Assembly (NCBI GenBank): GCA_016786495.1
Contig: JAEUUJ010000081.1
Coordinates: 1-64,000 of the forward strand
Direction of reading: 5' to 3'
Source of the DNA: Cyclobacteriaceae bacterium
GTDB taxonomy: Bacteria; Bacteroidota; Bacteroidia; Cytophagales; Cyclobacteriaceae
Length of the DNA stretch: 64,000 nt
In this document: positions 17,650-26,270 of the stretch, piece by piece
Position numbering within the stretch: the first letter of the stretch is position 1
Layout of the letters: each line of letters opens with the position of its first letter
Position numbers and translations under genes: made by a program
Notes under the pieces: model-generated
Told to the model about the DNA's origin: nothing
Seen by the model: only the letters and a program-made list of their open reading frames with translations
The model's database searches: none

Positions 17650-20600
17650 TTAGCGTTTTAGTTCCAGAAAGCCGGTTCGACTTTTCCCGGATGCGAAGAT
17701 GATTTTGTAGAAGTAGGTGCCTGAAGGTAGTTTATCACCGGTATTGCTCTCCCCTTTAAACACGTTGGATGTGTTGTTGTAATTTTTAGTCTGAAACACT
17801 TCATCGCCCCAGCGATTGTAAATACTTACGGTGTTGCGTTGCGTTTCGGGAAGCAGTTCGATGTACTGAATGAAAAAGATTTCGTTTTTCCCATCTCCGT
17901 TTGGAGAAACAGCGTTATAAATTTTAATCTGCCCGCCCAGCTCAATGGTTACGGCTTGTTCGGTACACAGATTGGTTAGGTCGCAAATCCCAACCGTTAC
18001 CCGATCCGTTCCGGAGAATGCTATGCCCGAATAGTCGATGTTTAGATTGAAACCTTCAAGCGTGGCAGAAGCCCCGCTTTGGGGTTGCTCAATAATTTGC
18101 AACGATGCAGGATCAAGGTCACTTTCGGGGTCGGAGATTAAATTCTCCAGGTTGATAGCGACAATCCCGTTAACGAATGCAGTAGCTACTGTACTTTCTA
18201 CGGAGGGAGCCGTGCAGCTTTTTATCGATGCCACTATAGAGGTTTTGTTGCTTTCGCACGTTCCGTCATGTATAGAAGCCGAAAACGTTTTTGCCGATGT
18301 TAAATTGGCGACAGCAAGCATACTGTTTACCGCACCCGAAATGATCGTAGCGCCATCGTACCAACGGTATTGTCCGTCCGCTCCACCCGTTGCTGTAAGC
18401 GTTATCTCCGACCCAGGGCAGACAGGGTTAACGGGCTGAACAATCGGTGAGGTTGGCAACGGCAACACGGTACCGATAACTTCGGTGCGTGCGCTTTCGC
18501 AGGTGCCATTGTTAATAGCAACCCAGAAAGAAGTTGTGTTGGTTAACGCTGGCGTATTAAAGGTCGCGTTTTGCTGGGTGTCGGGTGTACCTCCACTGGC
18601 TGCGGTGTACCACCGGTATTGCCCGTTTGTTCCGCCACTGGCTACAATAGAAATGCTGGTTCCGCTGCAACCGCTATTACTGATTGCACTGGGCGCTGCT
18701 GGCGGAGTGTTGACAATAGCATCAATTTGCGTTCGACTGCTTTCGCAGCTGGTGGCTATGTCAAAAACGGAAACATAATAAGATGTGGTCAACGTAAGAG
18801 TTGGCGTAGTAAATGTGGAAGTCGAGCTTAAGGAAGAACCGCCTGAGGCAGCATCATACCAGCGATATTCTTGTGTGCCTGTGGCGCCTGTTGCCGAAAG
18901 CGCAACGGTTCCTGTTCCGCAACGATTTATGCTCGGTGCAGTGGGTGGTGCAGGGGGTGTACAAGCGGTAACCGAAACAATGAAAGGTTCTGAGGTTAAG
19001 GTTAAACCGGTGACCAGTGTATTTGTAATAACGACATGATAACTTCCGGCATCTGTTAGCTGTGCATTCGCTTTTGTAAACTGCATAGAAGTTTCCCCGA
19101 CAACAGGTGCTCCATCCTTATACCACTGATAGACATTTTGAGTGCCACCCACTGTAAACGGTACGGTTAACGTACTTCCAACGGAAGTGGAAACCGCTCC
19201 GCCTTGAAGCTTGGCTTGAGGTGTGTAAGTGAAGCCAGCCTTGCCAATGTTTGGTTCAAGGTCTCCGAAATCGAGATGATTATTACTCACTGACAATTCA
19301 CCGATTGACGGATGCGTGAAAGCGGGTATGCGGGATATCCTATTATTCTGAACCCCAAGCCAACGCATAGAAGGCCCAAAGGATGATGGAATTTCGCCCT
19401 CTAAATTATTCTCCTGTGCATAGAACCACCATAATTTGGTGATGGTATTATATTCAGTTGGAATAGGTCCACTCAAATCGTTATAGCTAATATTGAGGGC
19501 CTCAAGAGAAGTTAAGTTACCGAGCGAAGGGGGCAGGGTTCCCGTTAAGTTGTTTCTGTGAACATAGAGCGCCACAAGGCTTGTATAGTTACTCAAGGAC
19601 GCAGGCATTGTCCCGGTTAATTTATTACCGTGTAGTTGCAAGCTGGATAAGTTGGGTGAATAGGTTGTAGGAATGTTACCCGTGAGCTGGTTTTCGGAAA
19701 GCCATAAATTTCTTAACTTAGGCAATGCTGCCACTCCGGGCGGAATAGACCCGGTTAATCCTGTAGTACCGCTGCTGGCGAGGTCTACAAATGCGCCACC
19801 TCGCAATTCAAGGAATTCTAAGTTTGATAAATTAGAAAGCTCAACCGGTATATCTCCAGTAAGTGAATGACTACCCAGGATACGAAGCATTCTCAGTTCG
19901 GTAAGGTTACCCAGGGAGGCGGGAAGTGTTCCGGAATATTGTCCCCATAGTTCGAGTACTCTAAGTTTTGTTAGCGTCCCTAACTCGGGTATCACGCTCC
20001 CGGATATGTTGCTAAGTAACGAGCTGCCTCCCTTTAGAATAAGTGTATCAAGTTCTGTCAGATTCTGAAGTTCAATCGGTAAAACTCCAGTCATGTTAGT
20101 TGTTCCGATGTTGCCAATTTTAACTCCAGTTATGTGACACCCGCGAACCGTAACACCAAACCAGGTGCTTTCGTCCGGACTTAACCAATTTTGGTTGGCG
20201 ACCCCCCAGTTAGGGCCATCGGTTGCGTTGTAAAGTGCTATTAATGCATTTCGCTCACTTAACGGTACACAAGATCCTGAGGATAGAATATCGGTGAAAA
20301 AGGGAGTCGTTGTTGTTCCATAAGTGATGCCGTTTCCGGTCATTCGTGTACTGCTATTCAGCACTTCTATTCCCTGCCCCTGCCCGGCCTCATCCAGTTT
20401 AAAATAGGCCTCGAGATTAGGCTCGGTTCCGACAAGTGCAAAACATCGGTAGTCATTTATTTCCTGTAACGTTCGCTGAGTTGTCCAAAACCTGACCTCA
20501 TCAATTTTTCCGTGGAAGCCTACTCCCCATCCTTCTTCCCCGCCAATTGATAACCACGAGCCAAAATTTGTAGTTGGTGTTGCGCCATAGACAAACTCAA

Positions 20601-22338
20601 CTCCATTCTTATAGAAATAAATATTATCAGACGTATAAACAACAGCTACGTGTTGCCATTGATTAGGGGTGGCCTCCACTGGCATCCAGATATCCGAACC
20701 TGTATAAACGCCAAAGTTTGAAGTGCCTCCAGGTATGATAATTCCCCTGGAACCGGATACGATGACCTGGGTTTGTAAGTGATTTATTCGTAATGGATAA
20801 ACCCAAGCTTCTATCGTTGTGCTAGGGTAAACGTTTGCGTAGTCGTTTACCGCAGTGGTGATCACATCGTTTAGTCCATCAAGAAAGCAGGCGTTGCCGG
20901 GAGGGGGTGTGGTACAATCTGAGGGAGTTACGGTGAAGTCTTGCATGCTGGTAACCGTAACGCCTCCGGACGTTACAGAAATTGGTCCCGAGGTTGCGCC
21001 CGCAGGTACTGTTATTGTTAATGTGGTTGAAGTATTGGGGGCACTTACAACCGCTGGAGTTCCGTTTAACTTAACTACGTTATTGGAAGCTGTCGGATCG
21101 AAACCGGTGCCGGTTATTGTTACCGTTGTATTAACATACCCCTCGAGCGGTGAAAATGATTGAATGGCGAGTTGTGGAAGCAGCAATCTATTCAGCGTCG
21201 AGCCATCCGGGAAACTTGCTGCCAATACTAAATTCCCATCGGGCTGAAGCACAGCATCTGCCGCATAGGGACTCGTCAACGGGCTGGTAAACGTATTGTC
21301 CGTACTTCCATCAGCGTTTAAACGAACGACTCCTTTATTTGAACCTGACCAAATTTCGTTGCCACAAACGATAACCTTGCCGCTTTCCGTTACATCCAAA
21401 CTCGTTATTGATCCAAACGAACTAATGCCTAAAGCAGGCGTATAGCCGGTGTCTTCTGTTCCATCCGCGTTATATCGATTTAATCGCGAAGGATACATGC
21501 TTTCGCCAATGGATTGCAGCCAAACGAAATAGATTTTATTATCAGGTGATATCTTGGCAATATTTCCTAAGCCGCCTGCGAAAATTGTTATGAATGGGGG
21601 AAGCAACGCGGGGCTAAATGAAGGATCAATACTTCCATCGACGTTGAATCTCGTGAAAACTACTCCTCCTGGCCCACCAAGTGCAATTGGTTTTCCATCA
21701 TTCTGCACTGCGAGAATTCCGTAGTTGGGAGTTGTTGGATTAAAACCAGTGTCGAGACTGCCATCCGGATTGAGCCTGGCAATGCCTGATAGTGGAACCC
21801 CATCATAAGAAGTAAAAGCGCCACTGATGTATATTTTATTATCCGATGTATTGATTAGTGCTCTGGTAATTGGCCCATCTACATGTATGCGGGGGTTGAA
21901 ATTGTCAACGGTACCATCACTGTTAAACCGAACAATATCCGTTCTCGGTACTCCATGTACTGATGTAAACTGTCCCACAACGATAATCCGGTCAGAATTG
22001 TCAATCAGCAGATGACGATCATACGCGAAACCCGAATTGACAAATCCGCTGGTAGTGGTAAAGAAAGTAGGGTCAAAGGTTCCGTCGGCATTTAGTCGTG
22101 CAATTCCCTTGGCCGGATTGCCGTCATACGAATCCATGAAGGCATTAACCACGATGATTTTGCCAGTTGATTGCCGTCCGATTTGATTAACATATTGATT
22201 CCCCGATGTAAATGATGGATCAATGGTTTGAGCGTTGCCTGAATACCCAAAGAGCAGTGCAAGAATTATTGCAAATGACCGGAATCGACTTTCAGTGCGC
22301 ATAGGTTCAGGTAATTTGTGACTAAGGTTAGATTTCAT
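17650..22338 (-). CDS. Multidomain T9SS cargo: delta-60, IPT, LamG, LRR and Ig-like domains, type B sorting domain
   Basis: A secreted surface protein of about 1562 residues. In order: signal peptide (ending SGNAQ); delta-60-type propeller repeats (about 20-385; repeated xxDPSF and RLNxDGSxD); an IPT/TIG domain (about 388-470); a LamG-like lectin domain (about 480-635, TTIEAWVYPL and DEVRFWTTQRT); leucine-rich repeats (about 690-1030, LTGxIPxxLSNL); an Ig-like domain; three T9SS-type Ig repeats with QYRWY/EYRWY (about 1125-1370); a cadherin-like module (about 1373-1468); and the type B domain (YNAVSPNGDGKNE ... IYNRWGDEVF). Likely an adhesin or ligand-binding protein. Start at 22338; 22302 is an alternative. 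It is followed by PorP. Confidence 0.88.
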   Translation of the reverse strand: MKSNLSHKLPEPMRTESRFRSFAIILALLFGYSGNAQTIDPSFTSGNQYVNQIGRQSTGKIIVVNAFMDSYDGNPAKGIARLNADGTFDPTFFTTTSGFVNSGFAYDRHLLIDNSDRIIVVGQFTSVHGVPRTDIVRFNSDGTVDNFNPRIHVDGPITRALINTSDNKIYISGAFTSYDGVPLSGIARLNPDGSLDTGFNPTTPNYGILAVQNDGKPIALGGPGGVVFTRFNVDGSIDPSFSPALLPPFITIFAGGLGNIAKISPDNKIYFVWLQSIGESMYPSRLNRYNADGTEDTGYTPALGISSFGSITSLDVTESGKVIVCGNEIWSGSNKGVVRLNADGSTDNTFTSPLTSPYAADAVLQPDGNLVLAASFPDGSTLNRLLLPQLAIQSFSPLEGYVNTTVTITGTGFDPTASNNVVKLNGTPAVVSAPNTSTTLTITVPAGATSGPISVTSGGVTVTSMQDFTVTPSDCTTPPPGNACFLDGLNDVITTAVNDYANVYPSTTIEAWVYPLRINHLQTQVIVSGSRGIIIPGGTSNFGVYTGSDIWMPVEATPNQWQHVAVVYTSDNIYFYKNGVEFVYGATPTTNFGSWLSIGGEEGWGVGFHGKIDEVRFWTTQRTLQEINDYRCFALVGTEPNLEAYFKLDEAGQGQGIEVLNSSTRMTGNGITYGTTTTPFFTDILSSGSCVPLSERNALIALYNATDGPNWGVANQNWLSPDESTWFGVTVRGCHITGVKIGNIGTTNMTGVLPIELQNLTELDTLILKGGSSLLSNISGSVIPELGTLTKLRVLELWGQYSGTLPASLGNLTELRMLRILGSHSLTGDIPVELSNLSNLEFLELRGGAFVDLASSGTTGLTGSIPPGVAALPKLRNLWLSENQLTGNIPTTYSPNLSSLQLHGNKLTGTMPASLSNYTSLVALYVHRNNLTGTLPPSLGNLTSLEALNISYNDLSGPIPTEYNTITKLWWFYAQENNLEGEIPSSFGPSMRWLGVQNNRISRIPAFTHPSIGELSVSNNHLDFGDLEPNIGKAGFTYTPQAKLQGGAVSTSVGSTLTVPFTVGGTQNVYQWYKDGAPVVGETSMQFTKANAQLTDAGSYHVVITNTLVTGLTLTSEPFIVSVTACTPPAPPTAPSINRCGTGTVALSATGATGTQEYRWYDAASGGSSLSSTSTFTTPTLTLTTSYYVSVFDIATSCESSRTQIDAIVNTPPAAPSAISNSGCSGTSISIVASGGTNGQYRWYTAASGGTPDTQQNATFNTPALTNTTSFWVAINNGTCESARTEVIGTVLPLPTSPIVQPVNPVCPGSEITLTATGGADGQYRWYDGATIISGAVNSMLAVANLTSAKTFSASIHDGTCESNKTSIVASIKSCTAPSVESTVATAFVNGIVAINLENLISDPESDLDPASLQIIEQPQSGASATLEGFNLNIDYSGIAFSGTDRVTVGICDLTNLCTEQAVTIELGGQIKIYNAVSPNGDGKNEIFFIQYIELLPETQRNTVSIYNRWGDEVFQTKNYNNTSNVFKGESNTGDKLPSGTYFYKIIFASGKSRTGFLELKR

Positions 22339-22366
22339 GGATACGATCAATTTCTCTGTCTGTTGA

Positions 22367-22382
22367 AGCGAGTTGCCTCGCT
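22367..22382 (-). promoter_or_regulatory. Leader hairpin upstream of the large cargo gene
   Basis: A perfect inverted repeat AGCGAG-TTGC-CTCGCT lies 28 bases before the ATG at 22338. It would form a small GC-rich hairpin in the 5' leader. No T-run follows, so it is not a classic terminator. Confidence 0.3.
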
Positions 22383-22490
22383 GAGGGAAACTTGATAAAT
22401 CAAAACTCAGGTAAACATATGAGAGCACTATGACTAAAATGGCAGATTTGATGCCTTTACATATCCCACGTTTGTACTATCCTGCATTTA

Positions 22491-22502
22491 GGGCTAACGC
22501 CC
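22491..22502. promoter_or_regulatory. Palindrome in the divergent control region
   Basis: GGGCTAACGCCC (arms GGGC/GCCC, loop TAAC) lies in the 250-base gap between the divergent cargo/PorP operon and the sensor kinase. It is immediately before the TACATTTGC box facing the kinase, where a regulator could act on that promoter. The arms are short, so it may be chance. Confidence 0.25.
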
Positions 22503-22503
22503 G

Positions 22504-22512
22504 TACATTTGC
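22504..22512 (+). promoter_or_regulatory. -7 promoter box of the sensor kinase operon
   Basis: TACATTTGC exactly matches TAnnTTTGC, about 75 bases upstream of the kinase ATG. A TTTG at 22471-22474 is 29 bases upstream, wider than the usual -33/-7 spacing, so support is partial. Confidence 0.4.
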
Positions 22513-22588
22513 CAAATGGTCGCTATCTTGGTAGACTGGACTTGGGTGGAGTTTGTCCCCCCGGAGTTCTTAACATAGGTATTACGCT

Positions 22589-25552
22589 ATGCGCGGTTTG
22601 CTCTTTCTGATATTGTTCCTTACGGCATGGATGTGTTGCGCGCAGCGTTTTACCCAGCTTCATTACGATATTAGTAATGGGCTGCCCGATAACAAAGTGT
22701 TGACCGCGTTTCAAGACAGCCGTGGCTTTATGTGGTTTGGATCCACCGCGGGATTAACTCGTTTTGATGGTGTCAATTCGCGGAATTACTTCTCAACCTC
22801 AGATTTATCGTTAGCAACGGCTTGCATAGTCGAGCCGGAACCAGAGCGCCTTGCCATTACCAGTGCGTGGAAAATTATTCAAATGAACACGCTCACGCAT
22901 CAATTCTTTCAGACCCCGTCTTTTGTCAATCGCCGGGCATATAGCATAAATAAAATTTCCAAAAACAGATTTTTAGTTGCTAGTGTTGATACTTGCTTTT
23001 TGACCGATCTGGGTTTTAAAATTCTGGAGATAATCGTACCACCCCCCGGCTCCGCACCCAGGCTAATAGTTGGGCACGAGCTTAATCGCGACAGGTTTCT
23101 TATCGGCAATTCCCTGGAGCACTATCTGTATGATGCCAGGAAAAAGGAGTTTGCACCGTTTACGATTTTGAGTCCGCCCGCTATTGATCACCTCGGATTT
23201 CAGTACTACGATAGTGTGAATCAATGGCTTTACTTCTCCAATTATTATAACGGTATGTATCGTTATTCGCTACAAGGAAAAAAGTTGAAGCATTGGGAAA
23301 TCGGCGGGCATAATTCAATCGCTCCGATGAGTGATCAGTGTTTATGGTTTGGTTCCGTAACGGGTAATTCTTCTTTAATTCTAAATTTGAAGAACGACCA
23401 AGAGACACCCGTCAGAATCGATAATAAATCAGAGTATTCGGCTCATCAACTTTTTACGGATAATCAGGGTAGCCATTGGATGGCATCGGATGCCGGTGTT
23501 ACGCGACTCATCCCAACCAGCAAGCTGATACACACCTGGGACAGTTTTGATATGAATCTAAGCCGGAACACTTTCCCGTTGACAATTCTAAAAGGAAAAG
23601 ATCAACGCATTTACATGTCAATGTTTCAAACCCCTTTCTTATTTCAGTTTGACAATGAAAAGGATGACTGGAAACGCATCAGCAAAGATCTTATTACTCA
23701 AATTTGGTGTGCCAATGTCATGGGCAATGATCTTATTTTTACCGGGGGTCAAACTACCCGTTTTACGTTGTATAACCCAATCAAAGGTTTGATGCGGGAT
23801 TCAACGGATTTTTTAAAACCGTATTTTCCTAATTCAGACATCCTAATCCTGGCGTTCAAACACAGCAATGGCGACCAATGGTATAGCGCGAATAGGGGTG
23901 GGGGATTTGTTCGCGTGAGTGCGAAAGACAACACGATACATCATTATACCAAGGATGGGCCCAAGGGTCGGTTTAGTTGGAGCTACTATGCTAATTATGC
24001 CGAAGATGCCGCGGGAGACTTGTGGTTTGGTGTAAATAAATCGCACTTTTTATTACATTGGAATAAAAGAACCGATTCATTCTCGGAGATTTTTTTCGAT
24101 ACCATCCCCGGGTATAAAAAAATTAATAGCGGAATCAATCGCATCATTCGTGATAACGAAAACAATCTATGGATTGGCTTTGACGCCACCGGTGTTGTTA
24201 AGTATGACCACCTCCATAATCGTGCAACGCATTACACCTATGAAGATGGCTTGACTTCGGGCGCCGTTGGTTCAATGGCTTTTGATGCTAAAGGACGTTT
24301 GTGGATTGGCACTAGAAATGGCCTGAATTGTCTAATCGTAAAAGAAAACAGGATCCGAACGTTTACGAAGATGGATGGGTTGAAAGATGATGAATTTCGG
24401 GAAGCCTGTATGTTCTATGACAGCGCTGAAAATAAACTTTGGGTTGGAAGTACGACAGCCGTAATGCGATTTGACCCGGATTCGCTACTTGCGAAAGCGA
24501 CCCATAAAGTCAACGTTTATCTCGATGAAATTCATGTTAATGGTAAACCGCTTGTACACAATCCCAACGAGCAGCTCAATCTTAGCTTTGAGGAGAATAA
24601 TGTTCATTTCAGGTTTGTGGCGGTTAACCTTGATCTAAGAGAAGTTCAACTCAGTTATCGGTTGGATGGCCAGGATGAGACCTGGGTTAGTAGTCTTACC
24701 GGTACGTCTGCTACTTACGCTAACCTTGATCCGGGTCAGTACACATTCACAGTGAAAGCTAATTACCGCGGTTCGCTGGATGATTTTATCCTTTCAAAAC
24801 CATTCACGTTCGTAGTTGCCACTCCATGGTTTATGACTTGGTGGTTTAGGTTGTTAATAGTCGTCAGCGCTGTTCTCTCAACGGTTTTGCTGGTCAGGTT
24901 CTACTACGCACGAAAGGCTGAGAAGCAACGTCTTGTTCTTGAGAAGGAAGGAGCGGTTGAGAAAGAGCGTACCCGAATCGCCACTGATATGCACGATGAT
25001 TTCGGGGCGAGCTTAAGCCGGATCAAATTCATCAGCGAGAAAATAAAGTTAAAGGAGGGACTTGATTCTGATCTGGATAACGACTTGAGCAAAATTTCCA
25101 GCTACAGCGATGAAATGGCCGGAAAGATGAACGAAATTGTTTGGGCATTAAATGAACGATTCGATTCGGTGGAGGACCTTGTCAGTTTTTGCCGATCATA
25201 TGCAGCGGAATACCTGGATCATCATAAAATTGAACTGGATTTTAGTTCGCATGGCATCACGGGTGTTCGGTTGCGTGGAGAAGCAAGGCGAAACATTTAC
25301 CTGGTGTTGAAAGAAACTTTGCACAATACGATAAAGCATGCGGGAGCAACCCGTGTAAAGATAACTTTCGAACAGTCCGAATTTTTGCAAATTGACTATT
25401 CCGATAACGGAAAGGGCTTTGACTTGAGTTCAATACGCCCGTTTGCCAACGGGCTGAGTAATATGGAGAAAAGAATGCAGGATATAAACGGCTCATTCGA
25501 TCTGATCGTGAGCAATGGCGTCAAAATCCGGCTCAACGTTCCGATTGGTTGA
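22589..25552 (+). CDS. Beta-propeller sensor histidine kinase (HisKA_3 type)
   Basis: A 987-residue two-component sensor. After a signal peptide (ending CCAQ) comes a large periplasmic region of propeller repeats (about 20-640; GLPDNKV, FMWFGSTAGLTRFDG and LWIGTRNGLNCL are typical reg_prop motifs), a Y_Y_Y domain (about 640-727), one transmembrane helix (about 750-772), a HisKA_3 domain with phospho-acceptor His802 in RIATDMHDDFGASLSRI, and a HATPase domain. Similar sensors in Bacteroidota often detect glycans, but here no DNA-binding domain is fused: the NarL-type regulator is separate, 20 bases downstream. It is divergent from a T9SS cargo/PorP operon, a plausible target. Confidence 0.92.
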   Translation: MRGLLFLILFLTAWMCCAQRFTQLHYDISNGLPDNKVLTAFQDSRGFMWFGSTAGLTRFDGVNSRNYFSTSDLSLATACIVEPEPERLAITSAWKIIQMNTLTHQFFQTPSFVNRRAYSINKISKNRFLVASVDTCFLTDLGFKILEIIVPPPGSAPRLIVGHELNRDRFLIGNSLEHYLYDARKKEFAPFTILSPPAIDHLGFQYYDSVNQWLYFSNYYNGMYRYSLQGKKLKHWEIGGHNSIAPMSDQCLWFGSVTGNSSLILNLKNDQETPVRIDNKSEYSAHQLFTDNQGSHWMASDAGVTRLIPTSKLIHTWDSFDMNLSRNTFPLTILKGKDQRIYMSMFQTPFLFQFDNEKDDWKRISKDLITQIWCANVMGNDLIFTGGQTTRFTLYNPIKGLMRDSTDFLKPYFPNSDILILAFKHSNGDQWYSANRGGGFVRVSAKDNTIHHYTKDGPKGRFSWSYYANYAEDAAGDLWFGVNKSHFLLHWNKRTDSFSEIFFDTIPGYKKINSGINRIIRDNENNLWIGFDATGVVKYDHLHNRATHYTYEDGLTSGAVGSMAFDAKGRLWIGTRNGLNCLIVKENRIRTFTKMDGLKDDEFREACMFYDSAENKLWVGSTTAVMRFDPDSLLAKATHKVNVYLDEIHVNGKPLVHNPNEQLNLSFEENNVHFRFVAVNLDLREVQLSYRLDGQDETWVSSLTGTSATYANLDPGQYTFTVKANYRGSLDDFILSKPFTFVVATPWFMTWWFRLLIVVSAVLSTVLLVRFYYARKAEKQRLVLEKEGAVEKERTRIATDMHDDFGASLSRIKFISEKIKLKEGLDSDLDNDLSKISSYSDEMAGKMNEIVWALNERFDSVEDLVSFCRSYAAEYLDHHKIELDFSSHGITGVRLRGEARRNIYLVLKETLHNTIKHAGATRVKITFEQSEFLQIDYSDNGKGFDLSSIRPFANGLSNMEKRMQDINGSFDLIVSNGVKIRLNVPIG

Positions 25553-25572
25553 TAGCTTGTTGAATACTGATT

Positions 25573-26217
25573 ATGGGGAAAATAAAAGTTGTCATTGTCG
25601 AAGATCTCGAAGAAGTGAGCGAAGCGCTGGCGGAGTTTATTCGGCTGGATAACGAATTGCAGTTGCTGGCCTCGTACCGAACGGCCGAGGCTGCTCTCGT
25701 AGAAATCCCGTTACTCAAGCCCAATATTGTGATCATGGACATCAACCTTCCCGGAATAACCGGGATTGAGTGTGTACGGAAACTAAAACCCGGTTCACCC
25801 TCCACACAGTTTATGATGTTGACTGTTTACGAGAACAATGAACAGGTTTTTGAGGCACTGAAGGCCGGAGCAAACGGATACTTGCTGAAAAGCGCATCAC
25901 CCTCCGAAATAATTGCCAGTGTTAAAGAACTGCATCACGGGGGCTCACCGATGAGTACAACTATTGCCCGTAAGCTCGTAGCCTTGTTTCAGGAAGAACA
26001 TACGCAGCGCGATGAAGCAGCTGTATTGACTCCACGCGAAAAAGAAGTTTTACAAAGTCTTGCTAAAGGAATGTTGTATAAAGAAATAGGAGATCAGCTG
26101 GGCATTAGTTTCAATACTGTTCGGCAGCATATTTCAAAGATTTATGAGAAGCTTCATGTGCAGAATCGAACGGAGGCAATTAATAAAGTATTTGGCCGGG
26201 GCGCCCGCAAACCCTGA
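25573..26217 (+). CDS. NarL/FixJ-family response regulator
   Basis: A 214-residue regulator with an N-terminal receiver domain (1-120; phospho-acceptor Asp56 in VIMDINLPG, acidic pocket IVEDLEE, switch Thr in MMLTVYE, Lys in YLLKSASP) and a C-terminal LuxR-type helix-turn-helix (about 148-208; TPREKEVLQSLAKGMLYKEIGDQLGISFNTVRQHISKIYEKL). It is the obvious partner of the kinase 20 bases upstream and probably binds DNA as a phosphorylated dimer. A strong terminator follows the stop codon. Confidence 0.95.
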   Translation: MGKIKVVIVEDLEEVSEALAEFIRLDNELQLLASYRTAEAALVEIPLLKPNIVIMDINLPGITGIECVRKLKPGSPSTQFMMLTVYENNEQVFEALKAGANGYLLKSASPSEIIASVKELHHGGSPMSTTIARKLVALFQEEHTQRDEAAVLTPREKEVLQSLAKGMLYKEIGDQLGISFNTVRQHISKIYEKLHVQNRTEAINKVFGRGARKP

Positions 26218-26220
26218 CAA

Positions 26221-26262
26221 AAAAATAAAGCCCGGATAAACCGGGCTTTACGTTTCTTTTTT
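26221..26262. terminator. Bidirectional intrinsic terminator
   Basis: AAAGCCCGG-ATAAA-CCGGGCTTT (26227-26249) is a perfect nine-base-pair hairpin flanked by A-rich sequence on the left and T-rich on the right, so it can end both the regulator transcript and the convergent oligopeptidase transcript. Confidence 0.92.
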
Positions 26263-26270
26263 GCGATACT

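Noticed and set aside
18038-21163. Several plus-strand open frames of 84-133 codons opposite the large cargo gene
   Set aside because: They mirror the Thr/Ser/Val-rich repeat composition of the real gene and show no independent features.
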